Origin: Arenicola marina | Taxonomy: Eukaryota; Annelida; Polychaeta; Arenicolidae | Assembly (NCBI GenBank): GCA_964019135.1 | Contig: OZ025248.1 | Location: 11,105,574 to 11,169,573 of the forward strand | Direction: 5' to 3' | DNA length: 64,000 bases | Part shown: positions 1 through 14,600 of the stretch, piece by piece | Position numbering within the stretch: the first letter of the stretch is position 1 | Layout: the number at the start of each line of letters is the position of its first letter | Made by a program: the position numbers and the translations under genes | Notes under the pieces: model-generated | The model's database searches: none | The model's input: only the letters and a program-made list of their open reading frames with translations | What the model was told of the DNA's origin: nothing

Positions 1-3000
1 CGCCGTGCCCCTCCATCTACCAATAACAACCCCAAGTCCCTCATTTGACACGACCCATTAAGAATCCCTCTTCCATCGCCAGAACTGTAACATCGACGAC
101 CCGCCGTGCCCCTCCATCTACCAATAACAACCCCAAGTCCCTCATTAGACACGACCCATTAAGAATCCCTCTTCCATCGCCAGAGCTGTAACATCGACGA
201 CCCGCCGTGCCCCTCCATCTATCAATAACAACCCAAGTCCCTCATTAGACACGACCCATTAAGAATATCTCTTCCCTCTCCAGAACTGTAACATCGACGA
301 CCCGCCGTGCCCCTCCATCTACCAATAACAACCCCAAGTCCCTCATTAGACACGACCTATTAAGGATTTCTCTTCCATCGCCAGAACTGTAACTTTGACG
401 ACCCGCCGTGCCCCTCCATCTACCAATAACAACCCCAAGTCCCTCATTAGACACGACCCATTAAGGATTTCTTTTCCATCGCCAGAACTGTAACATTGAC
501 GACCCGCCGTGCCCCTCCATCTAACAATAACAACCCCAAGTCCCTCATTAGACACGACCCATTAAGGATTTCTCTTCCCTCGCCAGAAATGTAACCTCGA
601 CGACCCGCCGTGCCCCTCCATCTACCAATAACAACCCCAAGTCCCTCATTTGACACGACCCATTAAGAATCTCTCTTCCCTCTCCAGAACTGTAACATCG
701 ACGACCCGCCGTGCCCCTCCATCTACCAATAACAACCCCAAGTCCCTCATTTGACACGACCCATTAAGGATTTCTCTTCCCTCGCCAGAACTGTAACATC
801 GACGACCCGCCGTGCCCCTCCATCTACCAATAACAACCCCAAGTCCCTCATTTGACACGACCCATTAAGAATCTCTCTTCCCTCGCCAGAACTGTAACAT
901 CGACGACCCGCCGTGCCCCTCCATCTACCAATAACAACCCAAGTCCCTCATTAGACACGACCCATTAAGAATCTCTCTTCCCTCGCCAGAACTGTAACAT
1001 TGACGACCCGCCGTGCCCCTCCATCTACCAATAACAACCCCAAGTCCCTCATTTGACACGACCCATTAAGAATCCCTCTTTCATCGCCAGAACTGTAACA
1101 TCGACGACCCGCCGTGCCCCTCCATCTACCAATAACAACCCCAAGTCCCTCATTTGACACGACCCATTAAGAATCTCTCTTCCATCGCCGGAACTGTAAC
1201 ATCGACGACCCGCCGTGCCCCTCCATCTACCAATAACAACCCCAAGTCCCTCATTAGACACGACCCATTAAGGATTTCTCTTCCCTCGCCAGAACTGTAA
1301 CATTGACGACCCGCCGTGCCCCTCCATCTACCAATAACAACCCCAAGTCCCTCATTAGACACGACCCATTAAGGATCTCTCTTCCCTCGCCAGAACTGTA
1401 ACATTGACGACCCGCCGTGCCCCTCCATCTACCAATAACAACCCAAGTCCCTCATTAGACACGACCCATTAAGGATCTCTCTTCCATCGCCAGAACTGTA
1501 ACATCGACGACCCGCCGTGCCCCTCCATCTACCAATAACAACCCAAGTCCCTCATTAGACACGACCCATTAAGAATCTCTCTTCCCTCGCCAGAACTGTA
1601 ACATTGACGACCCGCCATGCCCCTCCATCTACCAATAACAACCCCAAGTCCCTCATTTGACACGACCCATTAAGAATCCCTCTTTCATCGCCAGAACTGT
1701 AACATCGACGACCCGCCATGCCCCTCCATCTACCAATAACAACCCCAAGTCCCTCATTTGACACGACCCATTAAGAATCTCTCTTCCATCGCCAGAACTG
1801 TAACATCGACGACCCGCCGTGCCCCTCCAACTGCCAATAACAACCCCAAGTCCCTCATTAGACACGACCCATTAAGGATTTCTCTTCCCTCGCCAGAACT
1901 GTAACATTGACGACCCGCCGTGCCCCTCCATCTACCAATAACAACCCCAAGTCCCTCATTAGACACGACCCATTAAGGATCTCTCTTCCCTCGCCAGAAC
2001 TGTAACATTGACGACCCGCCGTGCCCCTCCATCTACCAATAACAACCCCAAGTCCCTCATTAGACACGACCCATTAAGAATCTCTCTTCCCTCGCCAGAA
2101 CTGTAACATCGACGACCCGCCGTGCCCCTCCATCTACCAATAACAACCCAAAGTCCCTCATTAGACACGACCCATTAAGAATCTCTCTTCCCTCTCCAGA
2201 ACTGTAACATCGACGACCCGCCGTGCCCCTCCATCTACCAATAACAACCCCAAGTCCCTCATTAGACACGACCCATTAAGAATCTCTCTTCCCTCGCCAC
2301 AACTGTAACATCGACGACCCGCCGTGCCCCTCCATCTACCAATAACAACCCCAAGTCCCTCATTAGACACGACCCATTAAGGATTTCTCTTCCATCGCCA
2401 GAACTGTAACATTGACGACCCGCCGTGTCCCTCCATCTACCAATAACAACCCCAAGTCCCTCATTAGACACGACCCATTAAGGATTTCTCTTCCATCCCC
2501 AGAACTGTAACATTGACGACCCGCCGTGCCCCTCCATCTACCAATAACAACCCCAAGTCCCTCATTAGACACGACCCATTAAGGATTTCTCTTCCCTCGC
2601 CAGAAATGTAACCTCGACGACCCGCCGTGCCCCTCCATCTACCAATAACAACCCCAAGTCCCTCATTTGACACGACCCATTAAGAATCTCTCTTCCCTCT
2701 CCAGAACTGTAACATCGACGACCCGCCGTGCCCCTCCATCTACCAATAACAACCCCAAGTCCCTCATTTGACACGACCCATTAAGAATCTCTCTTCCCTC
2801 TCCAGAACTGTAACATCGACGACCCGCCGTGCCCCTCCATCTACCAATAACAACCCCAAGTCCCTCATTTGACACGACCCATTAAGAATCCCTCTTCCCT
2901 CGCCAGAACTGTAACATCGACGACCCGCCGTGCCCCTCCATCTACCAATAACAACCCCAAGTCCCTCATTTGACACGACCCATTAAGGATCCCTCTTCCC

Positions 3001-6000
3001 TCGCCAGAACTGTAACATCGACGACCCGCCGTGCCCCTCCATCTACCAATAACAACCCCAAGTCCCTCATTAGACACGACCCATTAAGAATCTCTCTTCC
3101 CTCGCCAGAACTGTAACATTGACGACCCGCCGTGCCCCTCCATCTACCAATAACAACCCCAAGTCCCTCATTAGACACGACCCATTAAGAATCTCTCTTC
3201 CCTCGCCAGAACTGTAACATCGACGACCCGCCGTGCCCCTCCATCTACCAATAACAACCCAAGTCCCTCATTAGACACGACCCATTAAGAATCTCTCTTC
3301 CCTCGCCAGAACTGTAACATTGACGACCCGCCATGCCCCTCCATCTACCAATAACAACCCCAAGTCCCTCATTTGACACGACCCATTAAGAATCCCTCTT
3401 TCATCGCCAGAACTGTAACATCGACGACCCGCCGTGCCCCTCCATCTACCAATAACAACCCCAAGTCCCTCATTTGACACGACCCATTAAGAATCCCTCT
3501 TCCATCGCCAGAACTGTAACATCGACGACCCGCCGTGCCCCTCCATCTACCAATAACAACCCCAAGTCCCTCATTAGACACGACCCATTAAGGATTTCTC
3601 TTCCCTCGCCAGAACTGTAACATTGACGACCCGCCGTGCCCCTCCATCTACCAATAACAACCCCAAGTCCCTCATTAGACACGACCCATTAAGGATCTCT
3701 CTTCCCTCGCCAGAACTGTAACATTGACGACCCGCCGTGCCCCTCCATCTACCAATAACAACCCCAAGTCCCTCATTAGACACGACCCATTAAGAATCTC
3801 TTTTCCCTCGCCAGAACTGTAACATCGACGACCCGCCGTGCCCCTCCATCTACCAATAACAACCCCAAGTCCCTCATTAGACACGACCCATTAAGAATCT
3901 CTCTTCCCTCGCCAGAACTGTAACATCGACGACCCGCCGTGCCCCTCCATCTACCAATAACAACCCCAAGTCCCTCATTAGACACGACCCATTAAGAATC
4001 CCTCTTCCCTCGCCAGAACTGTAACATCGACGACCCGCCGTGCCCCTCCATCTACCAATAACAACCCCAAGTCCCTCATTGGACACGACCCATTAAGAAT
4101 CTCTCTTCCCTCGCCACAACTGTAACATCGACGACCCGCCGTGCCCCTCCATCTACCAATAACAACCCCAAGTCCCTCATTAGACACGACCCATTAAGAA
4201 TCCCTCTTCCCTCGCCAGAACTGTAACATTGACGACCCGCCGTGCCCCTCCATCTACCAATAACAACCCCAAGTCCCTCATTAGACACGACCCATTAAGA
4301 ATCCCTCTTCCCTCGCCAGAACTGTAACATCGACGACCCGCCGTGCCCCTCCATCTACCAATAACAACCCCAAGTCCCTCATTAGACACGACCCATTAAG
4401 GATCTCTCTTCCCTCGCCACAACTGTAACATCGACGACCCGCCGTGCCCCTCCATCTACCAATAACAACCCAAGTCCCTCATTAGACACGACCCATTAAG
4501 AATCTCTCTTCCCTCGCCAGAACTGTAACATCGACGACCCGCCGTGCCCCTCCATCTACCAATAACAACCCCAAGTCCCTCATTAGACACGACCCATTAA
4601 GAATCTCTCTTCCCTCTCCAGAACTGTAACATCAACGACCCGCCGTGCCCCTCCATCTACCAATAACAACCCCAAGTCCCTCATTAGACACGTCCCATTA
4701 AGAATCTCTCTTCCCTCTCCAGAACTGTAACATCGACGACCCGCCGTGCCCCTCCATCTACCAATAACAACCCCAAGTCCCTCATTTGACACGACCCATT
4801 AAGAATCTCTCTTCCCTCGCCAGAACTGTAACATTGACGACCCGCCGTGCCCCTCCATATACCAATAACAACCCAAGTCCCTCATTAGACACGACCCATT
4901 AAGAATCCCTCTTCCCTCGCCAGAACTGTAACATTGACGACCCGCCGTGCCCCTCCATCTACCAATAACAACCCCAAGCCCCTCATTAGACACGATCCAT
5001 TAAGGATCTCTCTTCCCTCGCCAGAACTGTAACATCGACGACCCGCCGTGCCCCTCCATCTACCAATAACAACCCAAGTTCCTCATTAGACACGACCCAT
5101 TAAGAATCCCTCTTCCCTCGCCAGAACTGTAACATCGACGACCCGCCGTGCCCCTCCATCTACCAATAACAACCCCAAGTCCCTCATTAGACACGACCCA
5201 TTAAGAATCTCTCTTCCCTTTCCAGAACTGTAACATCGACGACCCGCCGTGCCCCTCCATCTACCAATAACAACCCCAAGTCCCTCATTAGACACGACCC
5301 ATTAAGAATCTCTCTTCCCTCGCCAGAACTGTAACATCGACGACCCGCCGTGCCCCTCCATCTACCAATAACAACCCCAAGTCCCTCATTAGACACGACC
5401 CATTAAGAGTCCCTCTTCCCTCTCCAGAACTGTAACATCGACGACCCGCCGTGCCCCTCCATCTACCAATAACAACCCCAAGTCCCTCATTAGACACGAC
5501 CCATTAAGAATCTCTCTTCCCTCGCCAGAACTGTAACATTGACGACCCGCCGTGCCCCTCCATCTACCAATAACAACCCCAAGTCCCTCATTAGACACGA
5601 CCCATTAAGAATCTCTCTTCCCTCGCCAGAACTGTAACATCGACGACCCGCCGTGCCCCTCCATCTACCAATAACAACCCCAAGTCCCTCATTAGACACG
5701 ACCCATTAAGAGTCCCTCTTCCCTCTCCAGAACTGTAACATCGACGACCCGCCGTGCCCCTCCATCTACCAATTACAACCCCAAGTCCCTCATTAGACAC
5801 GACCCATTAAGAGTCCCTCTTCCCTCTCCAGAACTGTAACATCGACGACCCGCCGTGCCCCTCCATCTACCAATAACAACCCCAAGTCCCTCATTAGACA
5901 CGACCCATTAAGAATCTCTCTTCCCTCGCCAGAACTGTAACATTGACGACCCGCCGTGCCCCTCCATCTACCAATAACAACCCCAAGTCCCTCATTAGAC

Positions 6001-8553
6001 ACGACCCATTAAGAATCTCTCTTCCCTCGCCAGAACTGTAACATCGACGACCCGCCGTGCCCCTCCATCTACCAATAACAACCCCAAGTCCCTCATTAGA
6101 CACGACCCATTAAGAGTCCCTCTTCCCTCTCCAGAACTGTAACATCGACGACCCGCCGTGCCCCTCCATCTACCAATAACAACCCCAAGTCCCTCATTAG
6201 ACACGACCCATTAAGGATCTCTCTTCCCTCGCCAGAACTGTAACATCGACGACCCGCCGTGCCCCTCCATCTACCAATAACAACCCAAGTCCCTCATTAG
6301 ACACGACCCATTCAGAATCCCTCTTCCCTCGCCAGAACTGTAACATCGACGACCCGCCGTGCCCCTCCATCTACCAATAACAACCCCAAGTCCCTCATTA
6401 GACACGACCCATTAAGGATCCCTCTTCCCTCGCCAGAACTGTAACATCGACGACCCGCCGTGCCCCTCCATCTACCAATAACAACCCCAAGTCCCTCATT
6501 AGACACGACCCATTAAGGATCCCTCTTCCCTCGCCAGAACTGTAACATCGACGACCCGCCGTGCCCCTCCATCTACCAATAACAACCCCAAGTCCCTCAT
6601 TAGACACGACCCATTAAGGATCCCTCTTCCCTCGCCAGAACTGTAACATCGACGACCCGCCGTGCCCCTCCATCTACCAATAACAACCCCAAGTCCCTCA
6701 TTAGACACGACCCATTAAGGATCTCTCTTCCCTCGCCAGAACTGTAACATCGACGACCCGCCGTGCCCCTCCATCTACCAATAACAACCCCAAGTCCCTC
6801 ATTAGACACGACCCATTAAGAGTCCCTCTTCCCTCGCCAGAACTGTAACATCGACGACCCGCCGTGCCCCTCCATCTACCAATAACAACCCCAAGTCCCT
6901 CATTAGACACGACCCATTAAGAGTCCCTCTTCCCTCGCCAGAACTGTAACATTGACGACCCGCCGTGCCCCTCCATCTACCAATAACAACCCAAGTCCCT
7001 CATTAGACACGACCTATTAAGGATCCCTCTTCCCTCGCCAGAACTGTAACATCGACGACCCGCCGTGCCCCTCCATCTACCAATAACAACCCCAAGTCCC
7101 TCATTAGACACGACCCATTAAGGATCTCTCTTCCCTCTCCAGAACTGTAACATCGACGACCCGCCGTGCCCCTCCATCTACCAATAACAACCCAAGTCCC
7201 TCATTAGACACGACCTATTAAGGATCCCTCTTCCCTCGCCAGAACTGTAACATCGACGACCCGCCGTGCCCCTCCATCTACCAATAACAACCCCAAGTCC
7301 CTCATTAAACACGACCCATTAAGAGTCCCTCTTCCCTCTCCAGAACTGTAACATCGACGACCCGCCGTGCCCCTCCATCTACCAATAACAACCCCAAGTC
7401 CCTCATTAGACACGACCCATTAAGAGTCCCTCTTCCCTCTCCAGAACTGTAACATCGACGACCCGCCGTGCCCCTCCATCTACCAATAACAACCCAAGTC
7501 CCTCATTAGACACGACCCATTAAGGATCCCTCTTCCCTCGCCAGAACTGTAACATCGACGACCCGCCGTGCCCCTCCATCTACCAATAACAACCCCAAGT
7601 CCCTCATTAGACACGACCCATTAAGGATCCCTCTTCCCTCGCCAGAACTGTAACATCGACGACCCGCCGTGCCCCTCCATCTACCAATAACAACCCCAAG
7701 TCCCTCATTAGACACGACCCATTAAGGATCTCTCTTCCCTCTCCAGAACTGTAACATCGACGACCCGCCGTGCCCCTCCATCTACCAATAACAACCCCAA
7801 GTCCCTCATTAGACACGACCCATTAAGGATCTCTCTTCCCTCTCCAGAACTGTAACATCGACGACCCGCCGTGCCCCTCCATCTACCAATAACAACCCCA
7901 AGTCCCTCATTAGACACGACCCATTAAGAATCCCTCTTCCCTCGCCAGAACTGTAACATCGACGACCCGCCGTGCCCCTCCATCTACCAATAACAACCCC
8001 AAGTCCCTCATTAGACACGACCCATTAAGGATCTCTCTTCCATCGCCAGAACTGTAACATCGACGACCCGCCGTGCCCCTCCATCTACCAATAACAACCC
8101 AAGTCCCTCATTAGACACGACCTATTAAGGATCCCTCTTCCCTCGCCAGAACTGTAACATCGACGACCCGCCGTGCCCCTCCATCTACCAATAACAACCC
8201 CAAGTCCCTCATTAGACACGACCCATTAAGAATCCCTCTTCCCTCGCCAGAACTGTAACATTGACGACCCGCCGGGCCCCTCCATCTACCAATAACAACC
8301 CCAAGTCCCTCATTAGACACGACCCATTAAGGATCTCTCTTCCCTCGCCAGAACTGTAACATCGACGACCCGCCGTGCCCCTCCATCTACCAATAACAAC
8401 CCCAAGTCCCTCATTAGACACGACCCATTAAGGATCTCTCTTCCCTCGCCAGAACTGTAACATCGACGACCCGCCGTGCCCCTCCATCTACCAATAACAA
8501 CCCCAAGTCCCTCATTAGACACGACCCATTAAGAATCTCTCTTCCCTCGCCAG
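1..8553. repeat. 101-bp minisatellite carrying a copied BLTP1 splice acceptor
   Basis: About 85 head-to-tail copies of a 101-bp unit (some 100 bp through loss of one C) fill the window from its first base. Each unit contains a pyrimidine tract and CGCCAG, then about 40 nt matching the start of BLTP1 exon 1 (AACTGTAACATYGACGAC and onward), then about 45 nt found only in the array. The last copy runs directly into the real exon at 8554. Read in the exon frame, each copy meets TAA shortly after the exon-like part, so the copies are not exons. The minus strand shows overlapping 69-70 codon frames in every unit; these are an artefact of repetition. Total length is unknown because the array continues to the left. 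Confidence 0.97.
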
Positions 8554-8691
8554 AACTGTAACATTGACGACCCGCCGTGCCCCTCCATTTACCTGGAGCG
8601 GCTGGGGTTCGAGATGCACAAGCGTTACCGGGAGACCAACCTTCAGCTGCTGCTGTCCCCGGCCGTCGTCGTCGTCAGGGACTTCTACCAG
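8554..8691 (+). CDS. BLTP1: BLTP1 exon 1 of window
   Basis: 46 codons, phase 0 at both ends, donor GTAACC. Starts NCNIDDPPC and contains YLERLGFEMHKRYRET, a segment I recognise from the vertebrate protein. Its acceptor is the last copy of the 101-bp array, so the exon start is part of the repeated unit. Confidence 0.9.
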
Positions 8692-11600
8692 GTAACCAAG
8701 GACGCCGTCTATGGCAGCTTCGTACGCTAGTCTACAGCCTCCTGTCAACTTGCTTGATTAATATGCCCCGTAACATCTGCAAGCCACCTCAGGTCTAGTC
8801 ACCACGTGGTCGTATGCAGGTCGTGTGTGCCGATGAAAAATAATGTACCATTTCCACCTCCACTAAGCCACTTTGCATGACTTTTATGAGAAATAGTTAC
8901 AACTGAACTTTTTGTAATGTAGTAATGTGGTTAGTAAGTGTAAATGGTAGTTCAAAAATAATGACCTTGTCAAGTTCCCACGACAGGGAAACTGTGCCAC
9001 CTTATTATATTACTCCTAATGTACAATCTTCCTTATGCCAGTATTATGTAGTTTTCCTAATACCTGACAGCTACTCACCTCCTCCCATTGATCCCACAGA
9101 GCATGTTTCGACCTCGCAATGTGTTACTTGTGTGAAAACCAACTGTTTATGCAATGACCTTTATTTCACCCAGGGGCGTGACCCCGCCCACGAGCACCTA
9201 GAGGCGGGTCACATGACTCTGTCGGGACTCCAGGTGCGAGGCAACGCCTTCTTTTCCCACAAGGGGCGCCCCCTGGACAGCGAGACGCTGGAGTACGGCT
9301 GGCTGCTAGAGGTCACCGTGGGTGACATCACCGGTAGACTCACCGCCCCGCAGGTACGCTCAAATATGCCTTGCCACCCGTGCTCAACCAAATATGTCCC
9401 ACCCCCCAGGTACGCTCAAATATCTCCCACCCCCAGGTACGCTCAAATACCTCCCACCCTCAGGTACGCTCAAATATCTCCCACCCTCAGGTACGCTCAA
9501 ATACCTCCCACCCTCAGGTACGCTCAAATATCTCCGACCCCCAGGTACGCTCAAATATCTCCCACCCCCCAGGTACGCTCAAATATCCCCCCGTCCCTCC
9601 AGCCCCCCCCCCCCCAAGTTATGTACAAATACCCCCCCCCCCCGCCCTCTTATGTACACTCAAACATCCCCTATCCGTCAAGGAACGCTCAACTATGTAC
9701 GTCGATAATATCCTCTTGCAGCCCCAAGTGACAAGAAGACGGCGTTGTCTGTACTGCGTTGTCTATGCGGAGTTGTCTGTGCGGCGTTGTCTGTGCGGCG
9801 TTGTCTCTACGGCGTTGGCTGTGCGGCGTTGTCTCTACGGCGTTGTCTCTACGGCGTTGTCTCTACGGCGTTGTCTCTACGGCGTTGGCTGTGCGGCGTT
9901 GTCTGTACAGCGTTGTCTGTACGGCGTTGTCTGTGCGGCGTTGTCTGTACGGTGTTGTCTGTACTGCGTTGTCTATGCGGCGTTGTCTGTGCGGCGTTGT
10001 CTGTGCGGCGTTGTCTCTACGGCGTTGGCTGTGCGGCGTTGTCTCTACGGCGTTGTCTCTACGGCGTTGTCTCTACGGCGTTGTCTCTACGGCTTTGTCT
10101 CTACGGCGTTGTCTGTGCGTCCTAACGGAAGCGTCCTGACCTGTCACACGCGTGTATGTGTTTTTGTTTCCAGCTACAAGGGATCATCGAGTTCTTGCAG
10201 ACGTTCCTCCACCTGGTGCAAGACTCTGAGAACGGCCTGCAGCGTGCCGTGGGTTACCACCTGTGCCAACACGGCCTGCCCCAGGCCGAGTGTCGCGCCG
10301 AGGACCGGGGCACGGACCCCTGCCCCACCGAGGGCGACCTCAAGTACCGCATGACCCGCGCCACGCTCGACTGTGTCGATCTCTATCTCGTCGAGGCCGG
10401 CACCGCTCTCAACATACAGGTCAGCTGGGGGTGGAGGGGTTGGTGCAGGGGGTGGGGGTGATGGGGGTTGGGGTGATAGGGATTGGGGTTTTGGTAGGTG
10501 GGAGTTGGGAGCGGGCGTGGGGTATGGTGTATCTGGAAGAGAGTTGCGTATATAGTTTCATCGGGTTTAGGGAGAATTACCATAAATACCAAGTTGTGTC
10601 ACATTTGTCAACCTTGGTCACAATGATACATGTGACTAACCACAATCAGAATATCGAACGCATCCCTCTCCTATCCTGGTAGTCCTTCGATTGTCACTAC
10701 TATTACGTGTTTCTTTATCCCATATCAACTGGAATCGTAATTATGATGTCTGCCCTTGACCTTGATCTTGAACTTGACCTTGATCGCAGGTGTATCCCGT
10801 CCGCCTGTCGACGTGTAACCTACACGGCAAGAACAACAAGGCAGGCATCACGGCGCTCATCCCGCACGTCAAGGTCAAACAGTTCGTGCTGTCGGGCCCG
10901 GTCACGGCGCCGCTCCACCCGTCGGACATTTGGCTGGAGGCCGGCGGCATCTCCCTGGGGCCCATCAACGTGGACGCGGCCATGGCCCTGCCCGGCCCCG
11001 AGTTCCACGCCCTGCAGGACCGCTTCCTGAAGCGGCACGACGCCCCGACGCGGCGGCTGTGGTTCCTCTGGCCGCCAGATATCAAGACCATGAGCCCCCG
11101 CGTCATCGGCAAGTGCGGCTGCCTCGGCGGGTGTCGCTTCTTCGGGAATAACCGCAACGGCTACCGCGTCTTCCACCCGAACGACCGCGACTTTCTGGAC
11201 AGCGTCAACACGGCCATGTTCCACATATGCGACGACGGAGTCAACTACGGCTTCGGGCAGAGTATCCTGCAGACGGGTCAGCTGATGTTCCAGGCACGCG
11301 CCACCTTGCTGCCGATGACGCCGAGCCGCGACCAGATCCGGGTCCTGGCCAAGCAGCAGGAGCAGTACCAGCTGCTGAACGACAGCATGGTCAGCGCGGT
11401 GAGCGCGTCTACCCATGAGACGAGCACCACGCTGGTGGGCGAGTCTCCCATGGCGCCGCGCTATGGGAGTCCGGGGGTCCAACGCGGGCGAGGCGGCGGC
11501 GGCGGCAGCCCGCGAACGGGCCACGCCACGGTGACTGGTAGCGACGTCGGGTGGACGAAGCAGACCCTGACACTGCCGCTGGTGGATATCCATAGAGACG

Positions 11601-14600
11601 CCCGTGGGGGCGCGGTGAGTCCGGACAGCATTCCTAGCGAGTACATGCCCGAGGGCCCCCTGCCGGACGCCTACGACACAGACCCAGGCGATGACGTCAC
11701 GCCGTCCGATGCCTCCACGTGGGTGGTGTCGGCCAGCGAGAGTAACGCCTCCCCGCTGTCTTCCCTCAAGCCGCTGCCCAGCACGACGTCCTGGACCGCC
11801 ACCGACTCCAGCCAAGACCTCTACCACGACACCGTCTCCCACGTGGGCACCACATCCGGGCTCTTCGTGGAGGTGGACCAAGCCTCGTCGCCCAATCTGT
11901 CGTCGTCGGGTTCGCTCGTCGAGCCGCGCGCCGCCCTGAGGCGCCAGTCGAGCCTGGCAAGCCCCGTTCTGCGGCGGCTCTCCTCCCAGCTCTCCGTCGA
12001 CCGCCAGGGGTCCACCACCTCCATGACGACCACCATCGGAAGCGGAAGCGAGCGCTTCTTCTCGGCCGCCGAGGACATGAGCGACAGCCGCAGCACGCTC
12101 AACGTGCCGGAGATGGCCGCCGAGTCCCCGGCGAGGGATGCGGGCGGGCAGGCTGGTTCCCGGCGCCCGCCGCTGTCGCAGCAGTCGAGCGGCTCCAGCA
12201 CGTCCTCCTCCTCCCCCAACAAGCCGTACCCCCGCCAGAACGCGGGTCAGGGTCGCAGGCGGGCGTCGCGGCAGCGGTCGATGGAGGGGGACGAGTCGAC
12301 CGGAAGCTCGGGTTCCGAGTCGACGCACTCGTTCGTTTCCGCCGTGTCTTCCCAGCACGCCTCGCGGCATGACGTCACGCTGAGGCACGCGTCGGGTGCG
12401 GCGGCGGCTGCGGCGGCGCGCGGCAGCAGTGACAGCGACATGACGATCAACGCCGAGGATGACGACGACGACGACACGGATGACAGCGACGACGGCGACG
12501 TGTCGCTGCCGCCGGGGGCCTCCAACAACGTGGACCTGCACGGCCAGATCAACCAGCCCATCACCCGGTCGCCGCTCCTCATGTCCTGTTACTTGAAGCA
12601 CATGACGCAGCTCCACTGCTCCCAGTGGGACGCCTCGGCCCCGCTGCCCCACCTCCTGGGCAAGGTCTCCATCCCCCCATCCCCCCAGCCTCCGCAACCC
12701 CCTCCCCCTCCTCTTCCTCCTGGCGCTGCTGCCGCTGGTGGTGCCGCCCACCGCCGCGCCTCTCACCCCCGCCACCACAGCCCCTGCACCCCGGACGTCC
12801 CCGCCGCTCCCGCCTGGATACCCCGGTTCATGTACATCAAGGAGGGCTTCACCCCCGGGCTGATGGCCGACAAGAAGGCCCCCAAGTCACCCCCCGGCCT
12901 CAGCTCGCCCACCCCCACCACGCTAGATAGCGATAAACAACGGAGGTTCTTCCCGTCCAGCGAGGACGTCAACGCAGGTACGGTGCCCCAGAGCTGTGTA
13001 TGTGTTTCCACCGTGGGAGCGTATATGTTAAACTATCTTCCTTATTATCTTGTTCCTCATATTAATCATATAACGCATTCTTAAGGAGGCGTAACCGTGA
13101 CATGCAAAGCAGAAATTATGTTGAGATTACATCCATTTTGCCATAATGTTAAAGTCATCCATGTTCGTAAGATATACAAATACGCTCCACCTTTGAGAAA
13201 GCCGTCGTGCACGTGTGATTTTCTGTAGCAATGAGTGAATTATGAAGCATGTATTATAGGCATTGGTCTCCCAATATTTCTCACCCCATTCTATTATTGT
13301 TTTAGTCAATATTTTTCTGTCAAGTTTTGCCGCGGTGACTTCAGGCTTAAGTTACCGCGGCTCTCAGTGCCTTTCTGTATAAGTCTAAACCTGGCAAGAT
13401 CGAGGGAGATTTTTCTCTTTTCTTTTTTATGTTTTAACTGTTTAGGCGTCTGGTAGATATACCTACTTGTGTTATACTAAGGGATTCCACTGAACGTACT
13501 TTGATGTCGGGTGTTTTGATGTTGCTATTTTCTGCATATTTTGCAATGGGTGGACTAGTATAATATCCGGTATGCTAGTTTTTGACTAGCTGTAGTCTTT
13601 TTTGTGGTTTATTACTGATTCTGTTTAATGGTCGGTCTGAGTTTTATCCTCTTCATGTGTGAGTATTGTTCTTATTTCATTGGCATGGTTTGCTTTGTTG
13701 CTGGAACGTGCCACGTGAAACGCATAACCATGGCTGTCTATAGGTTGCTATGTGTTTTTTCCAATATTGGATCTGACGTATGACGTGCAGTTTCTTGATC
13801 TCTATATGGTCTGGAGCTTTTTGCTACGCCTGTAACCACTCTGCCACCCTACCCCCCACCCCCCCAACCCCCGCTGGCACCCTTACCCTGGATTGCCATG
13901 AACATTGACAGCGCTCCAGGCAACGTCAAGCCGTGCGCCTCTCCGTAAATCTCCCCCATCCCTTCTTCCATGTTAGGCATAGCTAAATGGAGTATAACCG
14001 TAAATATGTGCTATGCGTGAGTAAAACGTGAGCTATTTTTAAATTAGAAAAAGGTTGACGCTAACATGGAATATACGGCCAGTAGGAGATTACGAACATG
14101 AACCAGAAATGCACGTCTCGTCCGTTTCACACCTATTCACGCGATAGTCTCGTGGGATAAAGGAAGGGCTGGGCAACTGGGATGTCAAATACATGTCATA
14201 CCGATTTCATGAGGGATTTATTTCGTTGGAAAGGAACCCCAATGCAGTCCTGGGCGGACACAGGTAGGCTGCCGGATGTGCCGGCGAGGCTGTCACTGTA
14301 CATATACCTCATTGATACGTAACATTATACGTCTAATCACCAGCACAATGTGACAAATAACGTTTAATACACGACCTGTTCGATTTTATGATTTTTTTTC
14401 GGTGTTTCTCGGAAAGCGAACATGCAGGATTAGATCTACATGTGAACAAATATCGGCCAATATTGTAGCTTTGATTTAGATCTTTGTTAAGATATACGGC
14501 ATTGGCTGTCGGCTCTGAAGCGATCAAAGCATTATGTATTCTCTTTGTTAAATGCTTAATTGAGCTTTTGATGTATGATGGGCCTGACGGTCTTGAAAAA

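Noticed and set aside
1-8553. CRISPR-like array
   Set aside because: There are no unique spacers between conserved repeats; the whole unit is repeated, and the genome is eukaryotic.
1-8748. Dozens of overlapping 69-70 codon minus-strand frames with near-identical proteins
   Set aside because: They are the same 101-bp unit read again and again. Overlap and period explain them fully; there is no gene family.
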